Assembly (NCBI GenBank): GCA_905478225.1 | Contig: CAJQHR010000056.1 | Span: 1-64,000 of the forward strand | Length of the DNA stretch: 64,000 nt | Reading direction: 5' to 3' | From: an uncultured Crocinitomix sp. | Lineage (GTDB): Bacteria; Bacteroidota; Bacteroidia; Flavobacteriales_D; Crocinitomicaceae | Shown here: in pieces, positions 18,431 through 27,767 of the stretch | Position numbering within the stretch: position 1 is the first letter of the stretch | Layout: every line of letters starts with the position of its first letter | The notes under the pieces: model-generated | Told to the model about the DNA's origin: nothing | The model's database searches: none | Seen by the model: the letters and a program-made list of their open reading frames with translations, nothing else | Translations under genes and position numbers: made by a program

Positions 18431-19702
18431 TTACTTTCTAATAATCGTTTGCTCTCTATCTGGTCCTACAGACACAATTGTTATAGGTGTTTGCAATTCT
18501 CGTTCCAAATAGGTGATATAGTCCAAAAACTCTTGTGGCGCATCTTTCATATCGCGCATTCCAGTTAAGTCTTTATTCCACCCTTTTACACTTTCATAAA
18601 CAGGTTTAACGTTTAAAGAGTTAATATCGTATGGAAAGTAGTCTAATTTTTCACCATCAATATCATAATGCGTGCACACTTGTATTTCTTCAAAGCTATC
18701 TAATACATCCGCTTTCATCATAGAAAGTTGCGTAGCTCCATTTACCATAATCGCATATTTCAACGCTGGTAAATCAATCCAGCCGCATCTTCTGTCTCGT
18801 CCAGTTGTTGCGCCATACTCATGTCCAATTTTGCGAATATTTTCACCGACTTCATTGTCCAACTCAGAAGGGAATGGTCCACTTCCAACTCGTGTGCAAT
18901 ATGCTTTAAAAATTCCAATCACTTCACCAATTCTATTCGGTGCAACGCCAAGTCCTGTGCACGTTCCAGCAGTAATTGTATTAGAGGATGTCACAAATGG
19001 ATAGGTTCCAAAGTCAACATCTAACATAGTACCTTGAGCGCCTTCAGCTAATACGGATTTCCCATCATTCATAGCGTTATTAATATAATGTTCGCTATCA
19101 ATCAATGTAAATTTAGACATGAACTCCATGGCTTCAAACCATTTTGCTTCTAATTCGGCTAATAATTCAGCATAATCATAATCACCTAAGATTGTTTTAT
19201 GCTTTTCTTGTAAGGCAGAATATTTTTCTTTGAAATTGGGCGACAAAGAATCTCCCATTCTTAAACCGTTTCTTCCGGTTTTATCCATGTAAGTTGGCCC
19301 AATACCTTTCAATGTAGAGCCAATTTTGTTGATTCCTTTTTGCTCTTCAGAATACTTATCTAAAATTTTATGCGTTGGAACAATAAGGTGCGCTTTTTTG
19401 GAGATTAACAATTTTGACGTGACGTCAATGCCAATTGCTTCCAGTTTATCAATTTCATCTTTAATGATGATGGGGTCGATTACAACACCGTTACCAATTA
19501 CATTTATGGTTTTGTCTCTAAAAATTCCAGATGGAATGGTATGCAAAACATACTTTTTGTCATCAAAAATTAAGGTGTGACCAGCGTTAGGCCCGCCCTG
19601 AAATCTTGCGATTATATCGTAGTCAGGTGTAACAACGTCAACAATTTTTCCTTTGCCCTCGTCACCCCACTGTAATCCCAATAAAACATCCACTTTATTC
19701 AT
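18431..19702 (-). CDS. purA: Adenylosuccinate synthetase PurA
   Basis: GTP-dependent ligation of IMP and aspartate to adenylosuccinate, the first committed AMP step. The N-terminal GTP/IMP loop WGDEGKGK is at residues 12-19 with catalytic Asp14, and catalytic His42 lies in GGPNAGHTL. The TTGRDRRCGWIDL segment and the C-terminal GPDREQTI block are present. The 423-residue length is standard. purB, the next enzyme, is at 40600. Confidence 0.97.
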   Translation of the reverse strand: MNKVDVLLGLQWGDEGKGKIVDVVTPDYDIIARFQGGPNAGHTLIFDDKKYVLHTIPSGIFRDKTINVIGNGVVIDPIIIKDEIDKLEAIGIDVTSKLLISKKAHLIVPTHKILDKYSEEQKGINKIGSTLKGIGPTYMDKTGRNGLRMGDSLSPNFKEKYSALQEKHKTILGDYDYAELLAELEAKWFEAMEFMSKFTLIDSEHYINNAMNDGKSVLAEGAQGTMLDVDFGTYPFVTSSNTITAGTCTGLGVAPNRIGEVIGIFKAYCTRVGSGPFPSELDNEVGENIRKIGHEYGATTGRDRRCGWIDLPALKYAIMVNGATQLSMMKADVLDSFEEIQVCTHYDIDGEKLDYFPYDINSLNVKPVYESVKGWNKDLTGMRDMKDAPQEFLDYITYLERELQTPITIVSVGPDREQTIIRK

Positions 19703-19802
19703 TTGTCTTTCTTTATTAGCTATTTAAGAAATAAAAAAAAAACACCGTCTCGTTTGGAGGATCCAAATTGAAACGGAAGTCTCTCAGTTTTTGAAATTTC
19801 TT

Positions 19803-20153
19803 TTAGATCAAATTAAAATTTTCTTCTGCCTCAGCAGTTGAGTTCGCAATATTAAGAACTGTATTTAACTTAGTAAGCAAAAGTACTTGATTAATTTTCT
19901 CAGAGATATTAACAATGTACATATCGCCCCCGCTATTTCTACATTTTGTAAAAATTTTTATCAGTGCATTTATACCTAAACTATTCAATATTCTCACCTT
20001 TTCTAGGTTTAAGATCAAATTTGGTTGTGTGTTATTAATTTCTGCCTCTACAACAGCATGTATTTCTTCAAAATCAACTTCGGATAGTCCAGAACCCTCA
20101 ACCAGAATTTCACTGCAGTTTTTGTGGGCTGTTTGTGATAAGGTTAAACTCAT
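19803..20153 (-). CDS. STAS-domain anti-anti-sigma-like regulator
   Basis: A 116-residue single STAS domain. The conserved segment LEKVRILNSLGINALIKI carries the Ser that is phosphorylated by partner kinases in the SpoIIAA/RsbV family (Ser in NSLG). Partner-switching systems need a kinase and a SpoIIE-type phosphatase; a suitable phosphatase is at 12012. It lies 2 bp after fur in the same direction. Whether it controls a sigma factor or another target cannot be read from the sequence. Confidence 0.85.
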   Translation of the reverse strand: MSLTLSQTAHKNCSEILVEGSGLSEVDFEEIHAVVEAEINNTQPNLILNLEKVRILNSLGINALIKIFTKCRNSGGDMYIVNISEKINQVLLLTKLNTVLNIANSTAEAEENFNLI

Positions 20154-20155
20154 AT

Positions 20156-20608
20156 TTACTTTTTACTCTTATTATCAATTCTTTCACCGTAAAAGTAGAG
20201 AGAATGATGATGTACTTTAACGTTGAACAATTCTTCAACAGTAGCTTTAATTTTTTCAATCCGAGGATCGCAAAATTCAATTACATCTCCTGTATCCGTG
20301 CAAATGATATGATCGTGCTGTTGAAAACCGTGCGATTTTTCAAATTGGGCAATATTATTTCCGAATTGATGCTTGCGCACTAAATCAGAACTCAGTAATA
20401 ATTCAATTGTATTGTAAAGTGTTGCGCGACTTACACGATAATTTTTGTTTTTCATTTTGACATAGAGCGATTCAATGTCGAAGTGACCTTTTTGCGCGTA
20501 TATTTCGGCCAGAATAGCAAACCTTTCAGGGGTTTTTCTATGGCCTTTTTGCTCTAAGAAATCGCAAAAAATGTCTTTAATTTTTTCTTGTAACTGCTCT
20601 TTTTCCAT
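20156..20608 (-). CDS. Fur-family metal-responsive transcription regulator
   Basis: A 150-residue Fur-family repressor. The winged helix spans residues 15-85 ([20 protein letters not shown] and the recognition helix region [13 protein letters not shown]). The C-terminal metal-binding domain holds [19 protein letters not shown] and [11 protein letters not shown], the classical His/Asp/Glu metal ligands. The CxxC structural zinc pairs are reduced (single Cys residues). Likely Fur or a close relative (Zur/PerR cannot be excluded). Probably translated with the STAS gene. Confidence 0.9.
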   Translation of the reverse strand: MEKEQLQEKIKDIFCDFLEQKGHRKTPERFAILAEIYAQKGHFDIESLYVKMKNKNYRVSRATLYNTIELLLSSDLVRKHQFGNNIAQFEKSHGFQQHDHIICTDTGDVIEFCDPRIEKIKATVEELFNVKVHHHSLYFYGERIDNKSKK

Positions 20609-20780
20609 GTCGGAATATTAGGATGTTTAAAGTTAACTAATTTTCCCCACTTATCTAATTAGTCGTTCCTTAAAAACAAGTTTACTCATTCTCTAATGGA
20701 GAATCGATTGAAGTCGAAAGGCAAATGTTGGAAGTTAAAAGACTTTGCTTCATTCGTTAATTGAATTCAACTGTATAATT

Positions 20781-22994
20781 CTATACGCGTTCAACTGCCT
20801 TAATGCCGTCAATTTGTTCAAATTTCAATATTAATTGATCCAAATGCTCCGTATCGTAAACGTAGAGCATGATTCGTCCTTCAAAAATCCCGTCATTACT
20901 TTCAAAGCCAATCGATTTCATGTTTACTTCATGCTGCGCAGAGATGATATTTGTGATTTTATTTACGATTCCAATATCGTCAATTCCAGTGATCACCAAT
21001 CCGCACAAACGTTCGCTTAATTGATCACTTTTCCAGTTTGCTTTAAGCACTCTATACGCATATTGTGACATTAATTGAGTCGCATTAGGACAATTCGTTC
21101 TATGAATTTTAATTCCTTCAGAAACCGTCACAAATCCAAAGACACGATCGCCGGGTATTGGATTGCAGCAATTGGCTAATTTATATTCGATTTCCTTAAA
21201 GTCGTCTCCAATAACAACCGTATCTTTTTTGGTGTTAATCTTAGAAATAATTGTTTCAAGATTGGCGCCAGAAGGTTCTTTTCGTGTGACTTTAGGTGCA
21301 ACAAAATTCTTGTTTTCAATTTTGATTCCACGTAATTTTGAGAGGTTGATTTTTCCTTTCGCAATTTGATAATAGAGTTCCATTGCGCCACCACCTATTC
21401 CCAAATGTTTTTCAACGATATGTACGTTTTCTCCTAAAAAATTTACCTTCAACTGGTTGAACTTTCGTTTTAGAATTTCTTTTCCGTCTGCGGCAATCCT
21501 TTTCTGCTCTTCTTTTAAGGCAGATTTGATTTTGGTTTTTGCACGTGCTGTTGCCACAAATTTTAGCCAGCCTTCTTTCGGTTTTTGTTTTTTAGAGCGC
21601 AAAATTTCAACCTGGTCACCACTTTTAAGAATGTGACTGAGTGGCATTAATTTTCCATTTACTTTGGCGCCAATGCAGGACATTCCAATGTCTGTATGAA
21701 TATCGAAAGCAAAATCTAACGTGGTTGAATTGGTGGGAAGTACGCGCAAGTCACCTTTTGGTGTAAAAATGTAAATTTCATCACTAAACAAGTTTAGTTT
21801 AAACTCGTTAATAAATTCCTCAGCGTCTGTATTTGGATTTTCTAAGAGGTCACGAATTTCGCCTACCCAGCGGTCGAAAGTACTAACGGTGCTGCTATTT
21901 TCTTTGTATTTCCAATGTGCTGCGTAACCTTTTTCGGCTACTTCATCCATTCGTTTCGAGCGGATTTGAACCTCCACCCATTTCCCTGTCGGGCTCATCA
22001 CCGTGGTATGTAAAGACTCATATCCGTTTGCCTTTGGAATAGAAATCCAATCTCTTAATCGATCAGGGTTGGGTTGATAAAAATCGGTAACAATACTGTA
22101 AATTTTCCACGCCTCAGCCTTTACATTCTCAAGAGACGTATCAATAATTATTCGAATGGCAAAAATGTCGTAAATCTCATCAAAAGTGACATTCTTGGTA
22201 TGAATTTTTTTAAAGATGGATGGAATACTTTTCGTTCGTGCTTTAATACTGAATTCGTAATCCTGCGCCTCCATAGCTTCCTTAATCGGATTCGTAAATT
22301 GACGAATGAAACGATTACGAACGGCTGCCGTTTTCTCTAATTTCTTTTCGAGTTGACTATAAATAGCAGGCTCTTTATATTTGAAAATGATATCCTCAAA
22401 TTCCGTTTTAATGGCGTTAAAACCAAGGCGGTGGGCTAGCGGCGCATAAAGGAATTCAGTTTCAGAAGCAATTTTTAATTGCTTATCTGGTCGCATAGAA
22501 TCCAGCGTACGCATGTTATGCAAACGATCGGCTATTTTAATAAAAGCCACGCGCAAATCATCCGAAATGGTAAGGATAAGCTTTCTAAAATTCTCGGCTT
22601 GAATAGAAATGTTATCGTCAAATACTTCTGGGATTTTGGTTAAGCCATTAATAATTGATCGGGCTTTTAAACCAAAAATATCTTCGATATCCTGCAAGGT
22701 GATGTTGGTGTCCTCAACTGTGTCATGTAGCAATGCGCAAACAATGGAAGTAGTGCCTAGCCCCATTTCCTCGACGCATATACGCGCCACGGCAATTGGA
22801 TGAAAAATATAAGGTTCGCCAGATTTTCGGCGCATGCCGCTATGTGCCTCAACGGCGACATTAAACGCCTTACGGATTAGTTTTGTATCCTCCTTATCAC
22901 GCATGGATTTACTTGCGCGTAATAATCCAGCATAGGCGTTCAGGATTTCAACCCGTTCCTTTTCTAAATCAATTTCTTTGTTCTCACTACCCAT
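20781..22994 (-). CDS. Bifunctional (p)ppGpp synthetase/hydrolase RelA/SpoT
   Basis: A 737-residue stringent response enzyme. It has an HD hydrolase domain (residues 50-200, including HPIAVARI, LLHDTVEDT and RLHNMRTL), a synthetase domain (240-360, with RTKSIPSIFKK and GYESLHTTVM), TGS (400-465), the zinc-finger-like region NCCNPIPGDRV (near 630) and a C-terminal ACT domain (from 660). Both catalytic domains keep their HD and RelA signature motifs, so it is predicted to be a Rel/SpoT-type bifunctional enzyme. The 737-residue length is normal for Bacteroidota. Confidence 0.95.
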   Translation of the reverse strand: MGSENKEIDLEKERVEILNAYAGLLRASKSMRDKEDTKLIRKAFNVAVEAHSGMRRKSGEPYIFHPIAVARICVEEMGLGTTSIVCALLHDTVEDTNITLQDIEDIFGLKARSIINGLTKIPEVFDDNISIQAENFRKLILTISDDLRVAFIKIADRLHNMRTLDSMRPDKQLKIASETEFLYAPLAHRLGFNAIKTEFEDIIFKYKEPAIYSQLEKKLEKTAAVRNRFIRQFTNPIKEAMEAQDYEFSIKARTKSIPSIFKKIHTKNVTFDEIYDIFAIRIIIDTSLENVKAEAWKIYSIVTDFYQPNPDRLRDWISIPKANGYESLHTTVMSPTGKWVEVQIRSKRMDEVAEKGYAAHWKYKENSSTVSTFDRWVGEIRDLLENPNTDAEEFINEFKLNLFSDEIYIFTPKGDLRVLPTNSTTLDFAFDIHTDIGMSCIGAKVNGKLMPLSHILKSGDQVEILRSKKQKPKEGWLKFVATARAKTKIKSALKEEQKRIAADGKEILKRKFNQLKVNFLGENVHIVEKHLGIGGGAMELYYQIAKGKINLSKLRGIKIENKNFVAPKVTRKEPSGANLETIISKINTKKDTVVIGDDFKEIEYKLANCCNPIPGDRVFGFVTVSEGIKIHRTNCPNATQLMSQYAYRVLKANWKSDQLSERLCGLVITGIDDIGIVNKITNIISAQHEVNMKSIGFESNDGIFEGRIMLYVYDTEHLDQLILKFEQIDGIKAVERV

Positions 22995-23000
22995 TAAACT

Positions 23001-24341
23001 CTAATAATATTTCGATTCAGTGTATATTCCGCTTAGATTAAACTCTTTCCATTCACCATAACGGTCGCTGTTTCTGAATTTTCCTTCGCGTTGTTTTTTT
23101 CCGTTTTCATGATAAAAAATCCATTTTCCGTCTTGCTTTCCGTCTTTCCAGAAACCATGTTCCATTAATTTACCATTGGCGTAATAATACATCCATTCTC
23201 CCGACTGAACGCCCATTTCCCAATTACCTTGATTTTTTAGTTTCCCGCTGTCGTAGTAATAAAGCCATACGCCATTTTGATTTCCGTCTTTCCAATACCC
23301 TTCTTCTACAAATGTTCCTTTTTCGTTGTAATACTTCCACCTGCCGTTCTGTTTTCCTGCAATCCACTCGCCTTCTTGCGCCAAATTTCCGTTTTCATGA
23401 TATTTTTTCCAAACGCCTGTTTCAACACCATTTGAACTAAAGTTCACCTCTTCTTTTTTGTTCCCATTTTGATGGTAATAGGTCCACAAACCAATCTCAT
23501 GTCCGTTAGCCCGTTCTCCAGTTTTTTGAATGTTACCATTTTCGTAATAATAACTCCATATGTCGACATTAAAACCATCAGTCCAGTTTCCCCTCATTTT
23601 TACGAAGCCATTTCCATAATAGTAGGTCCATTCTCCTGTTTGTGTTCCGCTTTGCCATCTGCCTGCCTCTTTTAACTTTCCAGCAGGAAAATAGTATTCC
23701 CACAATCCCTCAGCCTTGCCGTTTTTCCATTCTCCACGTTCTTCTAAATTTCCTAATGCATTATAATATGACCACACGCCTTCTTGAATTCCTAAATTCC
23801 AACTTCCGGTTTTTTTCAAAATTCCATCTTCGTAATAAAATTTCCAAACGCCGTGATTTTTATTTTCTTTCCATAGGCCCGTTTCTTTCATTTGCCCATT
23901 TTCATAATAATAGCTCCAAACACCTACTTGAGCGCCTTCATCAAATTGTCCTTCACTTTTCAATATTCCTAAACGATAATAATAACGCCAGACTCCAGTC
24001 TCTTCTCCTAACAGGAAAGCACCCTGAGACATTACTTTTCCATTATCATGGTAAGAAATCCACTCACCGTCTTTTTTGCCTTCCACAAAATTTCCAGTTT
24101 CCATTAGCGTTTTGGTTTCATGGTAATAGTTCCAAATCCCCACCTTTTCGCCATTCTTGTATTTTCCTTCTGCTAATACTTCACCGTTTTGATAGTAGAA
24201 TAGCCATTTGCCTACTGGTTTCTCTTCTTTGTATTTACCCGCTTCTTTTAAAGTTCCATCCGCATAATATTCCTTGTGCTTTTGGCTATAAGCAGCATTT
24301 ATTGTGCCCGCAAATAATATTAAAAATAGTATGCTTTTCAT
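23001..24341 (-). CDS. Long MORN/YwqK-repeat secreted protein
   Basis: A 446-residue protein from the ATG at 24341, chosen because it opens a signal peptide (MKSILFLILFAGTINAAYSQ). The upstream ATG at 24362 adds seven residues before it. After the signal the whole protein is about 18 copies of a 23-residue unit with the pattern G-x-W-x-Y-Y-x-x-G-x-L/K-x-E-x-G-x-W-x-x-G-x-x-x-G. This is the MORN_2 type also found in the lipoprotein at 3225. Probably an extended beta-solenoid on the cell surface or in the periplasm; function unknown. It lies 6 bp upstream of relA/spoT. Confidence 0.8.
   Translation of the reverse strand: MKSILFLILFAGTINAAYSQKHKEYYADGTLKEAGKYKEEKPVGKWLFYYQNGEVLAEGKYKNGEKVGIWNYYHETKTLMETGNFVEGKKDGEWISYHDNGKVMSQGAFLLGEETGVWRYYYRLGILKSEGQFDEGAQVGVWSYYYENGQMKETGLWKENKNHGVWKFYYEDGILKKTGSWNLGIQEGVWSYYNALGNLEERGEWKNGKAEGLWEYYFPAGKLKEAGRWQSGTQTGEWTYYYGNGFVKMRGNWTDGFNVDIWSYYYENGNIQKTGERANGHEIGLWTYYHQNGNKKEEVNFSSNGVETGVWKKYHENGNLAQEGEWIAGKQNGRWKYYNEKGTFVEEGYWKDGNQNGVWLYYYDSGKLKNQGNWEMGVQSGEWMYYYANGKLMEHGFWKDGKQDGKWIFYHENGKKQREGKFRNSDRYGEWKEFNLSGIYTESKYY
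23030..24290 (-). repeat. Tandem ~69-bp coding repeats in the MORN-type gene
   Basis: About 18 diverged in-frame units of 23 codons. Conserved parts are WxYYxxNG and GxWxxGxxxG. Divergence between units is high, so recent expansion is unlikely. Confidence 0.7.
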
Positions 24342-24461
24342 TGAAATCAGATTTACTGTCATTTAAAGACCAGATTATACTCGAAAGTATTTAAAATATG
24401 CGGAAAATAAACGCATTAATATGCTTATTTTTAACAAAATGAAAGTTAATAAACATCTGTT

Positions 24462-25034
24462 TTGAAGGAAACAACTAATAAAATATGGATTGGTTGGCTT
24501 GCTTTTTTGTTCATTGTTGTGCATTTCAGTTTTATTATCATTTATGCATTTCCAGCAACTATTTCTCATCCAAAATTAAAGGCTTTTGCAACTCCTTATG
24601 TTGAACCTATTTTCGCACAGACCTGGGGCATGTTTGCGCCTTGTCCAACTGTAAATTCAACTATTGAAATTAAGTTTTATTTTGAGAATGATTCAACTGA
24701 ATGGGATAACCCGGTAACGGATGCGGCCAATAGGCATAGCTATTTAAGAGGTTCACATCATGGAGAGATTGTTTTAGCAGCGTCTAATCTTTATTATTGG
24801 TTGAGTCTTGATTTAAACATGCTTAATGTTACTATTGGAGACGATTTTCCAACAGATAGAATGACAGAATTTTATGATGGGTATAGTTATTATAAAATTC
24901 AAAATTTCATTAGAGGCAACGGCTGGTATCTTTATAATTCTAAAGTTGAATCGGCCTTAATTCGTTTTTATTTAGAAGATGTTGTCTCAGGTGAGGAAGG
25001 AATGATAACGCTCCCTAAATTTTATTTGAACTGA
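24462..25034 (+). CDS. DUF5819-family membrane protein
   Basis: A 190-residue protein with one N-terminal transmembrane segment (residues 9-32, WIGWLAFLFIVVHFSFIIIY). An extracytoplasmic part follows with the typical FAQTWGMFAPCPTVNSTIEI segment and a C-terminal RFYLEDV. This matches the DUF5819 family as I know it. The TTG at 24462 is the only start that keeps the membrane anchor. The stop overlaps the next ATG by 1 bp (TGATG), so it is coupled to the HTTM-like protein, a pairing seen in other Bacteroidota. Confidence 0.8.
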   Translation: MKETTNKIWIGWLAFLFIVVHFSFIIIYAFPATISHPKLKAFATPYVEPIFAQTWGMFAPCPTVNSTIEIKFYFENDSTEWDNPVTDAANRHSYLRGSHHGEIVLAASNLYYWLSLDLNMLNVTIGDDFPTDRMTEFYDGYSYYKIQNFIRGNGWYLYNSKVESALIRFYLEDVVSGEEGMITLPKFYLN

Positions 25035-25939
25035 TGTTGAAAAGAATTCCCGAAATATTTTTGCGGCCTTTTCCATATTGGGAAAAAATTGAGTTTTTCA
25101 GAAAAATTTTATACGTTTTTTTGCTCTTCAATGCAATAACGCTACTGCCAATTGCGCATGAGTTGTTTAGTTATAACGGAATTGTTGGTTCCGTCGGCTG
25201 GAATACGAATTACCCTTGGTATGAGCAGGGGAGTAGGGCTTTATTAAATGTTTTAAATCATCCGGTCAATTCTAACCATCCATGGATTGCGTATTGCTTT
25301 GTATATGGTCAAATTGCATTATTAATTAGTGGTTTGTTGAACTTTTTACCACGACTCACAGCGGTGCTACTGTATTTTGTTACGGCAAATTTATTCGTTA
25401 AAGGCTATTTGATGTTTACTGGAGGAGAAGCATTGATTAGTATTTTATTATTTTACCTTATTTTCATTCAGCAGGCCAGTGGAAAGCAATTGAAAAACGG
25501 TGCTCCTCAGTTCTCAGTTCTTCAAAATGTGTTAAATAATACTTTTTATTGGGTAGTAATCATTCAGATTTGTGTCCTTTATTTCTTCTCAACGCTGTAT
25601 AAATTAATTGATCCATATTGGGTGAATGGAGAAGCTTTAATGCATATTTCTAAGGTGGATACCTTTTCTAGTTCCGCCATGTATGTGTTGTTTGCGGATC
25701 ATCCTTTGCTTTCAATGATTGGAACTTATGCGGTGCTGCTGTATCAAGGGGTATTTCCAATATTGGTTTGGTTCAAACGAATTAAAATTCCGTTTTTAAT
25801 GATAGGAGTTATTTTCCATTTATCCATAGCTTTTGGAATGGGAATATTCACATTTGGTGTGATAATGATCCTAACCTATGTGTTGTTTTTGGATCAACAC
25901 CATATTCACTGGATCAAAAAAAGAATTTTAAGAAAATAG
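25034..25939 (+). CDS. HTTM-like multi-pass membrane protein
   Basis: A 301-residue integral membrane protein with about 7-8 transmembrane segments. The pattern (NLFVKGYLMFTGGEALISIL in the middle, FFSTLYKLIDPYWVNGEAL later) resembles HTTM domain proteins, bacterial relatives of vitamin K-dependent gamma-carboxylase. The catalytic carboxylase lysine region is not evident, so a carboxylase activity should not be assumed. Cotranscribed with DUF5819. It converges with the FKBP lipoprotein gene at 25941. Confidence 0.75.
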   Translation: MLKRIPEIFLRPFPYWEKIEFFRKILYVFLLFNAITLLPIAHELFSYNGIVGSVGWNTNYPWYEQGSRALLNVLNHPVNSNHPWIAYCFVYGQIALLISGLLNFLPRLTAVLLYFVTANLFVKGYLMFTGGEALISILLFYLIFIQQASGKQLKNGAPQFSVLQNVLNNTFYWVVIIQICVLYFFSTLYKLIDPYWVNGEALMHISKVDTFSSSAMYVLFADHPLLSMIGTYAVLLYQGVFPILVWFKRIKIPFLMIGVIFHLSIAFGMGIFTFGVIMILTYVLFLDQHHIHWIKKRILRK

Positions 25940-25940
25940 A

Positions 25941-26870
25941 TTAAGGGTTAAACTTTCGAACCTCTAATAGTTCAAAATCGTAAACCAATGTAGAAAAAGG
26001 TTCAACCGGACCACTTCCCGTTTCGCCATAAGCAAGCTCATATGGAATGAAAAAACGTGAGCTTCCGCCCTCCTTCATCATCAAAAGTGCTTCTTTCCAT
26101 CCTGGTATCACACCAAGTGGAGTAAATTCAGCCGGAACACCAGACTGCGCCGTGGTTTCAAAAACTCTTCCATCAATGAAACGTCCGGTATAATTGACAA
26201 CACATGTGTCCGTAATATTTGGTGAAGCTCCAATACCAGGCTCAAAAACTTCATATTGTAAGCCACTTTCGGTAACCAAAACATTTTCATTTTCAAGGTT
26301 ATTGTCAAGGAAAATTTGGCCCATGACCAAATTCATTTCGTTGTAATATTTTGAAACTTCAATTCGAATTTCGGCCAAACTAAGTGTGTTCTGACGGTTA
26401 TGCATTCCATCCTGAATGCCTTTTAATAAAAACTCTATGTCCATTGATTGATCGATACCTCGACCAACCAATGAACTTACTAAAGTTTGTGCTTCAACTA
26501 AACCTATGGCATAACTGGCGTCAGTTTTAGAAACTTGTCTTTCGTCTACTTGACCTTCTTCACCTAAATACAGGTTGAGAATACTGTCAATGCTGAAAAT
26601 ACCAATTCTTAACTCGCCGTCTCCTAAATAATCGACTAAGCCCTCTTCAATATCATTTAAATAGAATTTGCCAGCAGTATTCTGTCCATTATAGACTTGG
26701 TTGATTGTAAAGCCATTGTCAAAACCAATGCAATAGCTTATTTTCGACTCAAAACTTTGAAAAACTTGTTTTGGAGCCGGAATTGGTTCATCAATTATAT
26801 CTACCTCAGGATCGCTGCTACAAGCAAAGAGAAAGAGAGCGAAAAAAAGGAGGAGTAGGGGTGAACGCAT
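25941..26870 (-). CDS. FKBP-type peptidyl-prolyl isomerase lipoprotein
   Basis: A 309-residue lipoprotein (lipobox FACSS, Cys17) with two FkpA/Mip-like N-terminal dimerisation segments (SYCIGFDNGF and SYAIGLVEAQ). A C-terminal FKBP domain (residues 205-305) contains VVNYTGRFIDGRVFETT, VIPGWKEALLMMKEGG and FIPYELAYGE. It probably assists folding of outer-membrane or periplasmic proteins. It sits 4 bp after the next FKBP gene on the minus strand, and the pair looks like an operon from a duplication. Confidence 0.88.
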   Translation of the reverse strand: MRSPLLLLFFALFLFACSSDPEVDIIDEPIPAPKQVFQSFESKISYCIGFDNGFTINQVYNGQNTAGKFYLNDIEEGLVDYLGDGELRIGIFSIDSILNLYLGEEGQVDERQVSKTDASYAIGLVEAQTLVSSLVGRGIDQSMDIEFLLKGIQDGMHNRQNTLSLAEIRIEVSKYYNEMNLVMGQIFLDNNLENENVLVTESGLQYEVFEPGIGASPNITDTCVVNYTGRFIDGRVFETTAQSGVPAEFTPLGVIPGWKEALLMMKEGGSSRFFIPYELAYGETGSGPVEPFSTLVYDFELLEVRKFNP

Positions 26871-26874
26871 GAAA

Positions 26875-27474
26875 TTAATTTATTGAAATCAGTTCAACGT
26901 CAAAAATCAAAGCCATATATGGTTTAATTGGACCACCTGGATGCGGATTAGCACCGTAAGCTAGGTTTTCAGGTATATAAAGTTTCCATTTAGATCCTGC
27001 TGGCATTAATTGCAAAGCTTCGGTCCAACCTTTGATAACTTGGTTTACACCAAATGTGGCAGGTTCACCGCGGCTTACGCTACTATCAAACACAGTTCCA
27101 TCAGGTAAAGTTCCGTGGTAATGCACAGTTACTTGAGATTCTGGACTTGGTTTTTCTCCGCTTCCTTCTGTAACTATTTCGTATTGTAATCCAGATTCTA
27201 ATGTAGTTACGCCTTCTTTAGTGCCATTGGCAGCTAAAAATTCAGCTCCAGCTGTTTTGTTTGACGCAAATCGCGATTTATTTACTGCTTCGAGATAAGT
27301 TCCAATTTTAGTATTAGCTTCTTCAGGCGTCCATTTTAAGGTCTCCCCTTTAAAAATAGCTTGGATTCCTTCAACAAATGCTTCCAAATCAATTTGATCC
27401 AAATTTTGTCCTTGTAAACTTTGTCCAATGCTCATTCCAACACTATAGCTGGCGTCTTTTCTTACTTGCTCCAT
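26875..27474 (-). CDS. FKBP-type peptidyl-prolyl isomerase (FkpA/Mip-like)
   Basis: A 199-residue isomerase with an N-terminal helical dimerisation part (DASYSVGMSIGQSLQGQNLD) and an FKBP domain from residue 95 (VTVHYHGTLPDGTVFDSS, VIKGWTEALQLMPAGSKW, YIPENLAYG). No signal peptide is present, so it is probably cytoplasmic. I use the ATG at 27474; an upstream TTG at 27492 adds six lysine/glutamine-rich residues not expected in the family. The lipoprotein FKBP follows 4 bp later. Confidence 0.9.
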   Translation of the reverse strand: MEQVRKDASYSVGMSIGQSLQGQNLDQIDLEAFVEGIQAIFKGETLKWTPEEANTKIGTYLEAVNKSRFASNKTAGAEFLAANGTKEGVTTLESGLQYEIVTEGSGEKPSPESQVTVHYHGTLPDGTVFDSSVSRGEPATFGVNQVIKGWTEALQLMPAGSKWKLYIPENLAYGANPHPGGPIKPYMALIFDVELISIN

Positions 27475-27533
27475 CAGTTTTTTTTGAGGCAAAGATAAAT
27501 AAAAGTGCTTGGCTTATCAGAATTATTAGGGGA

Positions 27534-27767
27534 TTATTTTTGCTCTAATACAAAGAATGCCGTACGTCTATTTCGTTGATGGGCTTCCTCACGTGCATCT
27601 TTCGATTTTAAACTTGCAATATAAGCAATGGTCATGGTCTCCGTATTACCTTCCTCATCCGTAATTTCTGCCGGCTTGGTTTCTCCATATCCTTTAGGAA
27701 TTAGGCGCTCCATTGGAATGTCATGAGCAATCAAATAATCAACCACATCAACAAAGCGCCCTAACAC
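27534..27767 (-). pseudogene. OmpA C-terminal domain stub
   Basis: About 75 residues matching only the last part of an OmpA-like peptidoglycan-binding domain: VVDYLIAHDIPMERLIPKGY, GETKPAEI and the closing AHQRNRRTAFFVLEQK. The whole N-terminal part of any OmpA family protein is missing. The first codon follows the TAG of the S9 peptidase directly and in the same frame, so the junction looks like the end of a deletion. It could be translated only by read-through or from the GTG at 27767. Confidence 0.65.

Noticed and set aside
23642-24394. 250-residue plus-strand frame opposite the MORN-repeat gene
   Set aside because: It is a shadow of repetitive coding sequence on the other strand: low complexity, Phe/Leu/His-rich, without a promoter or family match.
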